This document shows, one piece after another, positions 37,318 through 47,579 of a stretch of DNA of 64,000 nucleotides. The stretch covers positions 209,252-273,251 of the forward strand of contig CAJNDS010002410.1 of the NCBI GenBank assembly GCA_905221605.1. Reading direction: 5' to 3'. Source of the stretch: Symbiodinium natans (lineage: Eukaryota; Sar; Dinophyceae; Suessiales; Symbiodiniaceae). Positions within the stretch are counted from its first letter, which is position 1; each line of letters opens with the position of its first letter. A program made the position numbers and the translations under genes. Below the pieces are notes generated by a model that was not told where the DNA came from, ran no database searches, and saw only the letters and a list, made by a program, of their open reading frames with translations.

Positions 37318-37515
37318 ACGAATCAGAGACCAGAGAGTCGAATCAGAGACCAGAGGGTAGAATCAGAGGCCAGGCTCGGAATCAGAGACCAGAAAGGCAG
37401 AATCAGAGACCAGATGCCAGAATCACTTCCCTCAGGATCAGAGACCAGACAGGGCCGAATCAGAGACCAGGCAAGGCCGAATCAGAGACCAGGCAGGGCT
37501 GAATCAGAGACCAGA
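37318..37515. repeat. GAATCAGAGACCAG cluster, left arm
   Basis: About ten copies of (C/G)GAATCAGAGACCAGR with variable spacers of 5-15 bases. The reverse complement of the same unit forms a second cluster at 39,310-39,555, so the two clusters make a large inverted repeat. Confidence 0.85.
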
Positions 37516-37569
37516 CAGGGTGGCTGCCGAAACCAAGGGTTTATCAAGAGAAAGCAAAGGGTTCATTGT

Positions 37570-38608
37570 TGTAACCACTGGTTTATTTGCCAAGACAATG
37601 CCCGCATCGTGGGTTTGGAAGGGATTCGTTTGAAGCAGGCTTGCCCGAGGTAAAAAAAGGGGTTTGGAACGGATTCTTTTGAAGCAGGCCTGTCCGAGTA
37701 AAAACAAACGGCACAAGCCCGAGGAGAAAAAAAAAAAAAAAAGCGGGGGGGTTGGGGGGGGCGCAGCCCCCCCCCATTTGGCAAGACAATGTCCGCATCG
37801 TGGGTTTGGAATAGATTCGTTTGAAGCAGGCTTGCCCGAGGAAATAGAAAAGCGGGGGGGTTGGGGGGGGGCGCAGCCCCCCCCCATTTGCCAAGACAAT
37901 GCCTGCATCGTGGGTTTGGAAGGGATTCGTTTGAAGCAGGCCTGCCCGAGGAAAATAGACAAGCGGGGGGGTTCGGGGGGGCGCAGCCCCCCCCCCATTT
38001 GCAAACACAATGCACGCATCATGGGCTTGAAGCGATTCGTTTGAAGCAGGCTTGCCCGAGCCCCCCCATTTGCCAAGACAATGCCCGCATCGTGGGTTTG
38101 GAAGGGATTCGTTCCAAGCAGGCTTGCCCGAGTAAAAAATGGGTTTGGAACGGATTCATAATGAAGCAGGCCTGCCCGAGTAAAAACAAACGGCACGAGG
38201 CCGAGCAAAATCCCCCCCCCCATATGCAAACACAATGCACGCATCATGGGTTTGGAAGCGATTCGTTTGAAGCAGGCTTGCCCGAGTATAAAATACAAGC
38301 GGGGGGGTTGGGGGGGGCGCAGCCCCCCCCATTTGCCAAGACAATGCCCGCATCGTGGGTTTGGAAGGGATTCGTTTGAAGCAGGCTTGCCCGAGGTAAA
38401 AAAAAGGGTTTGGAACGGATTCTTTTGAAGCAGGCCTGTCCGAGTAAAAACAAACGGCACAAGCCCGAGGAGAAAAAATAAAAAAAAAAGCGGGGGGGTT
38501 GGGGGGGGCGCAGCCCCCCCCCATTTGGCAAGACAATGTCCGCATCGTGGGTTTGGAATAGATTCGTTTGAAGCAGGCTTGCCCGAGGAAAATAGAAAAG
38601 CGGGGGGG
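37570..38608. repeat. Tandem repeat with G-tract/C-tract hairpins
   Basis: About eight copies of a unit containing GACAATGCCCGCATCGTG, GGATTCGTTTGAAGCAGGC and TTGCCCGAG, alternating with a variant (GAACGGATTCTTTTGAAGC, then ACAAACGGCACAAGCCCGAG). Many units are joined by GCGGGGGGGTTGGGGGG followed by GCGCAGCCCCCCC, a perfect-looking hairpin. Continuous open frames on the minus strand (up to 318 codons, Pro/Phe-rich) are repeat artefacts. Confidence 0.9.
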
Positions 38609-39300
38609 TCCCTGGCTGCTTGAATTGGGTCGGGTTGGTTGGGTTGGTCGGTTCGATCGGATTGGTCAGGGCGGTCGGGCGGGTCAGGTCCGGTTGGGTT
38701 GGTCGGGTGGGTCGGGTGGGTTGCTTGGTCAAGGGGTCAGGGGCCGGTGGGGTGGGTCGGGTCGGCTTGTTGCTGCGCCACAGGACGGTGCCGATAGCAT
38801 TCTGCCACGAGGGTACGTCATGGTGGCTGAATGCAATGGTCTACTCTTTCAGTCGCTGCGTTCACTGGTGAGGGTCCCTGGCTGCTTGGGCTGGGTGGGT
38901 CGGGTTGGTTGGGTTGGTCGGGTCGATCCAATTGGTCGGGGCGGTCGAGCGGGTCGGATCCGGTTGGGTTGGTCGGGTTGGTCGGGTGGGTTGCTTGGTC
39001 GGGGGTCAGGGGCCGGTGGGGTGGGTCGGGTCGTCTTGTTACTGCGCCACAGGACCGTGCCGACAGCATTCCGCCACAAGGGTGCGTCATGGTGACTGAA
39101 TGCAATGGTCTACTCTTTCGGTCGCCTCGCCCACTTGTGAGGGTCCCTGGCTGCTTGGGTTGGGTTGGTCGGGTTGGTTGGGTTCGTCGGGTCGATCGGA
39201 TTGGTCGAGGCGGTCAGGCGGTTGGGTTGGTCGGGCTGGTCGGGTGGGTTGCTTGGTCGGGGGTCAGGGGTCAGTGGGGCGGGTCGGGTCGGCTGGAGTC
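38609..39300. repeat. GGTTGGTCGGG-rich repeat, three long units of about 265 bp
   Basis: Three copies begin at about 38,609, 38,874 and 39,143 with GTCCCTGGCTGCTTG, continue through short (GGGTTGGTC)n runs, then GTTGCTTGGTC and a segment with TACTGCGCCACAGGAC and GAATGCAATGGTCTACTC (absent from the third). The G-strand pattern is strongly quadruplex-prone. Confidence 0.85.
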
Positions 39301-39309
39301 TGTACTCGC

Positions 39310-39555
39310 GAGCCTTGTCTCTGAATCCGATGTCTGGTCTCGGAATCTGGGAGCTTGGTCTCTGAATCTGTTCTCCTGCTGGTCTCTGATTCCCCCCTGC
39401 TGGTCTCTGATTCGGCCCTGCTGGTCTCGGAATCCCGTGTCTGGTCTCAGAATCTGGCTGCCTGGTCTCTGAATCTGGTCTCCTGCTGGTCTCTGATTCC
39501 CCCCTGCTGGTCTCTGATTCGGCCCTGCTGGTCTCGGAATCTGTTCCCCTGATTC
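39310..39555. repeat. CTGGTCTCTGATTC cluster, right arm
   Basis: About ten copies of CTGGTCTC(T/G)GATTC or close variants, reverse-complementary to the left cluster at 37.3-37.5 kb. It is followed by a G run of about 25 bases (39,589-39,614) and a GTGTTGTG-rich stretch up to 39,840. Confidence 0.85.
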
Positions 39556-39860
39556 GGCCTTCACCCAGTGTGGGGATGTGTGGGGAGTCTGGGGGGGGGG
39601 GGGGGGGGGGGGGGTTGGTGTATGGTGGTGTGGGATGGGTGGTGTGGTGCGGTGTGGGGTTGTGTGGGGTGTGGGATGGTGTTCGGCGTGGGGCGGTAGC
39701 GGGGTGGTGCTGTGCTGTGCTGTGCTGTGCTTGTTGTGTTGTGTTGTGTGGATTTGTGTGGTGTCGTGTGGTGTTGTAAGGTGTTGAAAGGTGTTGTAAG
39801 GTGTTGCGTGGCGTTGCGTGTGAGTGTGAGTGTGTGTGTGTGGGAGCTTTTTGCCTTGCA

Positions 39861-40188
39861 GGTACACATTCCGAGGACTGCTTTCCTCAACTGGATCGTG
39901 CCCCGTGCCACCCGAGCACGAGGATTTAATGGTGCAGAATCTGAGCTGGGCAGCTGCATGACACGGCATGAGGCGGTGACACGTTTAGTAGTAGTTGGGG
40001 ACTGCGCCCTTGATTTTGCTGAGCCGCCTGCTGGAGCTCATAGCAAACTCAGGAATTGCCACTGGGTCTGCAAGCGTGGTGCACCCTTCATGCGTTGCAA
40101 GTACGACTTCGACCACTATGGCAAGCATGGGATACAGCGACTTACTGAGACAAGCAACAAAAAAAGAACGGCTGCAGCGAGGGAGTAG
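39861..40188 (+). other. Possible exon(s), unrecognised
   Basis: After a good acceptor (TTTTTGCCTTGCAG) the frame reads VHIPRTAFLNWIVPRATRAR and stays open to a stop at 40,188, passing a Cys/His-containing segment (CKRGAPFMRCKYDFDHYG). Composition is protein-like, but no family was recognised and internal splice sites were not resolved. Confidence 0.25.
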
Positions 40189-41257
40189 CTGCTGACCCCA
40201 TCGCAGCATACTGCACTGTTCGTCACCGAGGTCCAGGCTGGACACGTGCTGGATCCAGGACTCTTGTCTGAGCCATGTCCCGAGAGGAGAGATTCAATGG
40301 CACAAAAGCTGGGCATGGCTGCGCAAGGAAAGATGCGAACAAGGCCAAGCTCAATCCATAACGACAACATGCAAGCCCGCGGCCCGTGCAGTCGAACCCC
40401 CACATGAGCCTCGGAACGCAGCAATTTGGTGGTGAAGCAGATCGCGGCAAAAGCCTGATGCGTTCTGATGCCAAAGGCCAGTGTGCTCGGATTTGCAACT
40501 TTGCTGGTCGCAGACCTGGCTCCTTTCATGGCTCAGCCTGGCTTAGACCGTGCATTGGGCGGCGCGCTTGCGAAGCTGGCACCTCACTGCCCTAGCTAGC
40601 AGAATTTTGCGCTTGATGCCTTCTTCTTTTCGGATGAAAGTACAACATGTTTGCCTGGAGCCACGCAGCGAAGGTGGCGGTTGCAGAGTCACAAGTTGCA
40701 GTGGAGATCCGCGGAAACATATCACGACAGCGCGACATGCTGGGCAACGCCACACAAGCTTTGCACGTCCCTTGCTTGACTTTGACAGTGTTCCATCGAC
40801 ACAGCTGATGGCTGATCTGAATAATGTAGAATACATGTGTATAAAAATCTCTTGTAAGCACCGAAAACAGGGACCCTAAGAGGAACACAGTCCCCACTTG
40901 CACAGGCGTCATTCAACATCTCCGTTTTTGGCAACGCGAGCGCCAGTCCCTTGCAACGCGCTGTTGCCACCAAAGTGTTGATGGAGCAAGCGAACAGCAG
41001 CGAAATCTCCGGCGTCATGAATCGGATGCTTTCAGCACGAGGCCGGGGTAGAAATGATAGAACGGTGCGAAGGATAACAAGGTGCTGGAACTTCACTTGA
41101 GGGAGGCCTCCTTGTTTTTCCTGAGGTCTGGAGGCGTCTGTGCAGGCAGCGGACCTGACAGTAAGCCCTGGTCTGCACAACACGACGGCCCAGAGCCCTT
41201 CTGGACAGGAGCCCAGGGCTGAACTCTACAACTCCACCATCTCCACCTTCTGGCAAT
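40189..41257. other. No feature recognised
   Basis: Overlapping open frames on both strands without domain, repeat or splice support. Confidence 0.3.
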
Positions 41258-41300
41258 GTTAGGGTTCAGGCTGTAGGGTTTAGGGTTTATAGGGTTTAGG
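41258..41300. repeat. Short interstitial telomeric tract
   Basis: Degenerate TTAGGGTT/TTTAGGG units, four to five copies. Confidence 0.75.
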
Positions 41301-41654
41301 GAACCCAACAAAAAAGAACTCGACAGTTCAATGCCCAAGGTCCGTTGAGTCTCGGATGCGTAGCAAAAGGGTTCGCGCTTTGAGAGCCAGGGGTCTGGGG
41401 GAGGTGTCCCGAATCCGTGCGTTTAGCATCCGCAAGAGCTCGTGCGCGTTCATTCGTGGCCAAACTGGTGGGTGAGGTGACAGCCACGAGGATGGTGGCT
41501 GCCAGAGACGCCGTCTTCTAAACTGTCGTCACTTGCGAAGCTCATGTAAAGCTTCGCGCTTCAAAGTGCTCACAGTCACGGCATCGTCATCCTCGTGAGT
41601 GTGTCATCACGTTGGGAATCTTTGCAAGCTTCGGCATTGTCTGCGCATAGCCTT

Positions 41655-41840
41655 GAATCTGTCGTTGGTGCTGTCCTCCTCGTCTTCGTCGTCGTCGTTG
41701 TCGCTGTTGATGTTACTGTTGTTCTTGTTGCTGTTGATGTTGCTGCTGTTCCTGTTGATGTTGCTGTTGCTGCTGGTGTTGCTGTTTCTTCTGTTGCTCC
41801 TCCTCCTGCTGCTGCTGCTGCTGCTGTTGTTGCTTCTGCG
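41655..41840. repeat. CTG/CTT/GTT trinucleotide-rich tract
   Basis: Irregular (CTG)n, (GTT)n and (CTC)n triplets with a purer (CTG)7 near 41,808. In the plus strand it gives poly-Leu/Val/Ser frames and in the minus strand poly-Gln; either may be meaningless. Confidence 0.8.
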
Positions 41841-41974
41841 GGCTGTGGTTATGCGGAGGGTGACCGCACGAGCGAGCCATTACATCGGTTTAAAAATTGC
41901 GTTTTGTTTTTGTCATGGTCTCGCTGTGTCTCCGTGTGTTTCCTGCATTCTGGTTCGTGGCCGTATTGTTTCAG

Positions 41975-42084
41975 GACGAGGGGAAGGAGTGGTGTTCTCA
42001 CAGCAACAGTTGCCCGAGGAATTCTACGCTCTGGTCTCACTTCTGCGCAAGTACAAGGACTATTTGGATGAGGCCAGTGCCTGA
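41975..42084 (+). CDS. Terminal exon of an unidentified gene
   Basis: A pyrimidine-rich acceptor (TATTGTTTCAG) is followed by an open frame RGEGVVFSQQQLPEEFYALV then SLLRKYKDYLDEASA and a stop. The composition is clearly protein-like and changes sharply at the acceptor, whereas upstream sequence in the same frame is Cys/Phe-rich and intron-like. It looks like the C-terminal helix of a protein; upstream exons were not found. Confidence 0.45.
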
Positions 42085-43786
42085 TCGGCCCAACTTTGCA
42101 CCAGCAGAGCATGAGCATCTGTCTACTACCTACATCTACCTACCATATCAACCTTTGCAGGCCCAGTTTCCTTCCCTGATCCAAGGTGCACACAGACCTA
42201 CAAGAGGCGCAGTCCGAGATGAGTCTGCAGACCTCCGGCTGCATGATGATAGCATTGGGAGTCCCGCATCCCGTGCAAGAAGCTAGGAGAAATGAGCATT
42301 GCACTGATCGTACGAGGAACTTGTCGCGGGAGGACTTCACGACTATCCAGGCTAAGCACACCTCGGCCAGGCAGCACCTGTCACGATCTTAGCTCACAGT
42401 TCGTGTTTCGGGGCGGGGGGAGGGGGGTGGTTTCTTTGGGGTGGGGGGGGTGTCTAAGTGCAGAGATCAAATTGCAAGAGGGCGCAGGTTCAGGCACAGG
42501 GAATGGGGGAATGATGGGAATGGGGGGGGCAGGGGGGCCGGGGGGGGGGATCGTTTGTTTCTTAGTTTCGTGCTTGCTACACTATGAGTACAACGACCCA
42601 TAGGAGGATTCTCTTCTAGGCTTTTGTGAGTTCTTGAAATCTCTGAATGCGCTTTGTTCACTCATTGTGTCAATGCTCCGAATCAGCTCCTGTCCAAATC
42701 CCAATAGAGGAGGTGCCTTGCCATCTTTCTCTGAAGAACCTATGTAAAACATCAGACAGCCAAGGGTCAACGTGGGCATGTGATGGCATGTGTTCTTTTG
42801 ATGTCCTGTTTTTTCGTTGTTCCACTCAATCCCTTGGCGTAAAAGTGATGTTTGGGAGACACTTCTCCAAGATTCTTGTTTCAGAGACCTGGGGCCTAGC
42901 AGCTGCATGCTTCCATCGCAGTTGCTACACACCCGAGCCGAACGCTGGATCCTGGCGGTCTTAGCGGCATCAGGCCGGCAGGATTCTTTTTTTTTGTCTT
43001 CAAAATGGGAAGCAGTTCTTGACTCCCGCATGTCCCCATTATCCCAACCCACGATCTGCCGAGAAAGCCGATGTTATTGGTTCTCGGGTCCATGTCGGAG
43101 CGGTGTGTTTGAGTCTGACTCATACCCCGACCCGAGGTATCTATGGGGGAAGGCAAAAGAGCTTGCTTTGTTGCTGCTTTGTAGGGCTCGGGTGGGTGGG
43201 AGGGGGGGAGGGCGAAGGGGGAGGAGGGTGGCAGTTATCGCATTTCAAACATGTTACATCACTCCCCAACAACGCTTACTGTACATGAAGAGCAAAACCT
43301 GAATGCACTGCATAAATAACAGGAGCATATGCCTGTAGTGTGGTTCCTGTTTGTGTGCGGTTGTCTCCCCCCTCTCGTTCTTCGCTGTCGATTTGGGCTC
43401 GTGCTTCGCTAGCGCATTACCAGCACAAACCAAGTAACTGGCCCAAAGAAGTAAACGTAGCGTGCTCTTCATCCTGCTTGATGACTAGGAGTGTCCGCTC
43501 ACTCATTCACCTTGCTCACTTGTAATTATACAACAGGTCAGGACGACCCTAAGAACAACATCCCGCACAAACAAGTTTTCAACAAAGGCTGCCAATCATC
43601 TTCCCAATGTCCTCGACATGCTGGTCTGCTGTGCAAACTAAGGTCACAAATCATGTCGTCACATGCAGAGCTATCCTCCGAGATTGAGACAGCCATTGCT
43701 CAGCCGCTCGGAGCATCAGCACAGTATGGGCCACCCCCACACCCCGAGAAGGCATCGAAGTCAGAAGCTGCAACAACAGAGTGACC
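42085..43786. other. Weak exon candidates and G-rich tracts
   Basis: A candidate exon VHTDLQEAQSEMSLQTSG follows an AAG at about 42,186. G-rich stretches with runs of 7-9 G occupy 42,410-42,550 and 43,188-43,230. At 43,636-43,784 a frame ends SSEIETAIAQPLGASAQ and onward to a stop; it weakly resembles a frame at 44,035-44,150. Confidence 0.2.
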
Positions 43787-43887
43787 ATGAAAAACCCTAA
43801 ACCCTACACCCTAGTGTGAGAGTCGAAACCCTACACCCTACACCCTAAACCCTAAACCCTAAACTCTAAACAAACCCTAAACCCTGA
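43787..43887. repeat. Interstitial telomeric tract
   Basis: CCCTAAA and CCCTACA units at 43,793-43,813 and 43,828-43,886, interrupted by GTGTGAGAGTCG. Confidence 0.9.
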
Positions 43888-45085
43888 GCAGAGGCGGAAT
43901 TTGTCGAAGCACGCGCTGGCCATGGCGCAATCGGCCGCCCAGTCGGCCGCTGCTAGCCTGCACGGCCATGTCTGCAGCTTTTCGGGGGGGGCCACGGCTT
44001 CTGCATCCCCTGGGCGTTTTCAGGGCAAAAAGAAAGGCTTCCAAGGTCTACTGTCCAAACATTGTAAGACCACTTCAAGACATCCCAAGAGCGCAGCCGA
44101 ACTTGATGCTGCCATTTTCAAACGTCCAGCCGACGCACCGGAGCGCCTGTAAAAATGGCTCCTCTCAGTCCAACCTCGGACGTGGCCCGGAACGGCGCAG
44201 TAGGAGGGAGGAATGTGCCCCGGACGCACGGCGCATAGGCGAGAGCATCCGGGCCCGCAGGAAAAACCGAGACGGTCACATCGATTTCGAGGCCCCGTTG
44301 GCGTATGTATTCGCAGGTCCGCTTGGAGGTTTGGGGAAGCTTTTTGTCTGACCAAGAAGACTTTGAAGTGGACAGGAGCCTGAATGAGGTGGGTATCAGA
44401 GTCAGAGCACCCGGCTGCCGGGAAGGCTGGCACACTGATTCTGCGTGATTGTTCTGAGACACAAACCCATCGAATTCGGCATAGCCAGTGACAAGGATTC
44501 GGACGCTAATCTCATCTAAGCAGCGGAATCTTGGCAAGACCACACCCTTTTCACAAACAAACCATCTGACAAAAGCAGCGCAACTGGCAAAGGCCCTACC
44601 TACGAAGGTAATTTGCAACGAGAACCTCATCGCAAAGACACAGCTTTACCAATCAGTTCCCGTGTGTCCGGAAAGCGACGGCATAGGCTGGACCCCACCT
44701 TGTCCTGCCCCCTTCGTACTTGTCTTCATTGTACTGTAGGTGTTGACGTGAATTGCTGCCTGTTTTGTTGCTACCATGAATCGTTTTGATAAGGGCGCGC
44801 TTTTATTCAGATCTTCACATCAATGATGGGAGCCGCCCAATTGCCTGAGAGAATTCTGTGTTTCAACAGAAATAGCTTCCTTCAAGAAAAGATCAAAAAA
44901 CCTCCAAGCACAAGAAAACAATGGCAGGAAAACATGTTGTTCATGCAAGTTCCTTGGTAGTGAGTTAGTGCGTAGCATTTCCGAGGAACACAATGGTTTT
45001 TGACCCATAAGAGGTTGTGGACCTACCAGCCCCTCTAGCAGCGTTATACCAAAAATTTCATCCACCCCTCCCCCACCTTTGCAAG
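43888..45085 (+). other. Unassigned, one weak exon candidate
   Basis: The frame 43,901-44,152 (AMAQSAAQSAAASLHGH, then LLSKHCKTTSRHPKSAAELD to a stop) has protein-like Ala-rich composition but no recognised domain. Otherwise nothing was seen. Confidence 0.2.
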
Positions 45086-47579
45086 GAGCAGTACTTAAAA
45101 TGCAAGAAGCCCAGTGCTGAGGCTGCCGAACTGCTCCGGATGCAAGCGAACTTGTCCTCTTCGCAGGTCCGAAGGGGTTTCCGGGCTTGCAGGGTTGTTG
45201 AGAAGGTGTGTGGAGTGAAGCATCAGGGGGGGCCTTCCTTGTCTGGTGGCAGTGGAAGCCACAAAGCCATAAAGTTGTGGAAAACCTGGTCAGGCCGATC
45301 TCGCCGCGCTGAAACAGAAGCAAGTGGAAGCTGAGAAGCTGGCCTGCAATCAGCACACAAGCGCAGAATCAAAGACAACCTGCTGCAGGTTGCAGACGCC
45401 TTTTATCCTTTACAAACATCGCCCCAGACATGCCGAGCTTATGGCCCATGCAGCTTCTTTTCTTCTCAAGTTTGCTGTCCCTGCTGCAACATCACATGTC
45501 TCAAAAAAACCACGCTGGGGGTGCTATGGTAGCACGGACGTTCTTGTCGGGATTGGGAGTGCATAAGGCACACAAAAGACAGTAAATCCCTACGTCTTCA
45601 AGGGGCAGCAAAGCCCAGAAATCGCAGGTGTCGAGAGCATTGCTATCAGCCATGTTTTCCGTCGTTTATCCGGAGGGCTGAGCATTCCGTGTCATACCCC
45701 GGCATGCACCCCACAATTCAGAAGTGAGCTTGAGCTAACGAGTTGGCAGGCAAAGTCTTCTGAACGCTCTGGCTGCCAAAGAAGGCTTGAACAAGCAGTT
45801 GAAGGCAGGATTGGCTCGTCCTGGTTTGGTGTGGCGTTGACACGCTTGTTGATGGCAGCAACAGTTTACCGAAGCCTTGCTTGCCTAGTGCGAGCATGAG
45901 AGTCGCAAAATGCTTTTGTGTGGTAATACATGGTATTGCGATGCACGACGGCTGTTTCAATGCCACCTCGCTAGGCCAACGCAACCAGACTGGGCACTTC
46001 GCTCGAGGCTGTTTACGAGGCCGGGAGCACACAGTTCCTTTGCAATCGAGCAAGGACTTATTCAGGAACCAAGGTTGGCTTCGGGGCTCGGTCAGAGCAG
46101 GAGTTTGCTCCTTTTTCTAGGCCGGTGACTGGCGCGCTACAGTACTTTCTACATCGAACTTCTCAAGCCAAGGATCTGAAGTACATGCGGCAGCTGCTGG
46201 TGGAAACCCGCCAGGCACCTTTGCCTTCAACCTCCCAGACAGCCTGCAAAATCACAGGCTACATCACGCGAATGTTTCTGCGCCTTCTGGCGCCCCACTT
46301 TGCCGCATGCCCATGTGTCGACTCGTGCTCCCTCCGTGCAAGAAGCCGAGGCGAATCAAAGCATCCATGAGGACTCCGGTTGCAGTGCTCAAGCTTCGTC
46401 GAGCCATTCTAGTCTGATTCACCGCTGTTCTCCGCCATTGTACAGTACAACCTGCAGCTTGCGATATCGCGATCAGGAGCTGCGCAGCTTGGAGGAGGAC
46501 TTTCTGGAGGCGCTAGCGGTAGGCAGCAAATGCCAATGCAGTTCTGACATCAAAAAAGATCCGCGCCAGCTGAAAGGAGCAAGCCAACCACAACGTCACA
46601 AAATTTGTACTGGCGCTCGTCGCCATCTCAGTCGACATTCGGGTGGTGAGAATGGGGCTCCCTAAACATCCCAAAGCCCGACGCCGCGTCCACGGAACCC
46701 TACCCCTGCGCTGGTGTGCGTGTCGAAACTGCTTCCATTGGGGTCATGTCAAGGAGCGACAGGACCACAACCTAACAATGGAAGAGCTGGAGAAAGCCGA
46801 AGAAGATCGCGCTCGAACGCAGTGGCGGTTGCAGTCCGACGCTTTTCTCACTTTACTCCACCAAGCCATGAACCATGAGAGCCAGCACGAGCCAGCCGCA
46901 TCTTTACGAAATTGGGAATAGTTGGGACATGATGGGGCTTCTGGGGGCGGCCTTGCCAGGAGAAGCAGCAGCACATCGAAACCAAGCAGGGTCTGCATGA
47001 TGAGCAGGTCCTCCACCTACAGACCAAGGCTCAGCTGCGCGAGGCCACCGTCTTGTCCAGAGTGAGGTTGTTCAAGTAGATCCATATGGAAAGCAGGTAG
47101 CTTGGGAATCTTCCAGTTGGAACAAGACTTGCATGACCAAGTGTTTTTTGACATTCGCATGAGCTGCCACAAGGCAGCCGGATAGTTTTGCATGTGGCTT
47201 TTTTCCTGCTACAAGTAGTTAGATTGGCTGTCCCTCGATCAATGTATTGAAAGAATCCCAACACTTTCGCCACTTGCAGTGCTGCTCCTTTGCGAACAGA
47301 CGTTTTTCTCCCGCGCACCTGCGGCTCCCATGTCCTGCCAGGCGAGCAAGGCGGCCTCCACGATGACATTGACCTTCATTCTTGTGACATCCTGCATGTC
47401 GCTACTGGTGGTAGCGCTGGCTGCGGCGTTCCTCGTGATCCGGCCATCAGCGCAGCTAGGGGGTAGGCATAGCTTACAGTCGTCTCCCATGCGCAGCTTA
47501 ATCTGAGCTTCGCTCCCTTAGGTGACTCTGCTCCGCAAGCGCAGCGTGGAGCGAATTCCCGTCCTGGCACCGAATGCAG
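45086..47579 (+). CDS. Coiled-coil protein with probable membrane span
   Basis: Phase-0 exons in order: 45,086-45,166 (EQYLKCKKPSAEAAELLRMQ, donor GT), 45,294-45,341 (ADLAALKQKQVEAEKL, donor GC), 46,173-46,214 (DLKYMRQLLVETRQ, donor GC), 46,477-46,518 (ELRSLEEDFLEALA, donor GT), from 46,754 (ERQDHNLTMEELEKAEEDRA), 46,960-47,043 (EKQQHIETKQGLHDEQ and onward, donor GC), 47,342-47,449 (ASKAASTM, then a hydrophobic run TLTFILVTSCMSLLVVALAA) and 47,522-47,579 (VTLLRKRSVERIPVLAPNA). Every acceptor is AG-G. The pattern is a long charged coiled coil, a single hydrophobic helix and a basic segment after it, as in a tail-anchored or type II membrane protein. The membrane exon is less certain than the coiled-coil exons. 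Missing 5' and intermediate exons are likely (45.34-46.17 kb). No family is assignable. Confidence 0.6.

Noticed and set aside
37504-38732. Pro/Phe-rich minus-strand frames up to 318 codons
   Set aside because: They are translations of a tandem repeat with G/C homopolymers; all frames stay open.
41599-41900. Poly-Leu open frame that looks like a membrane protein
   Set aside because: It derives from a CTG/CTT/GTT triplet tract and ends in intron-like sequence; only the exon after 41,975 is retained.
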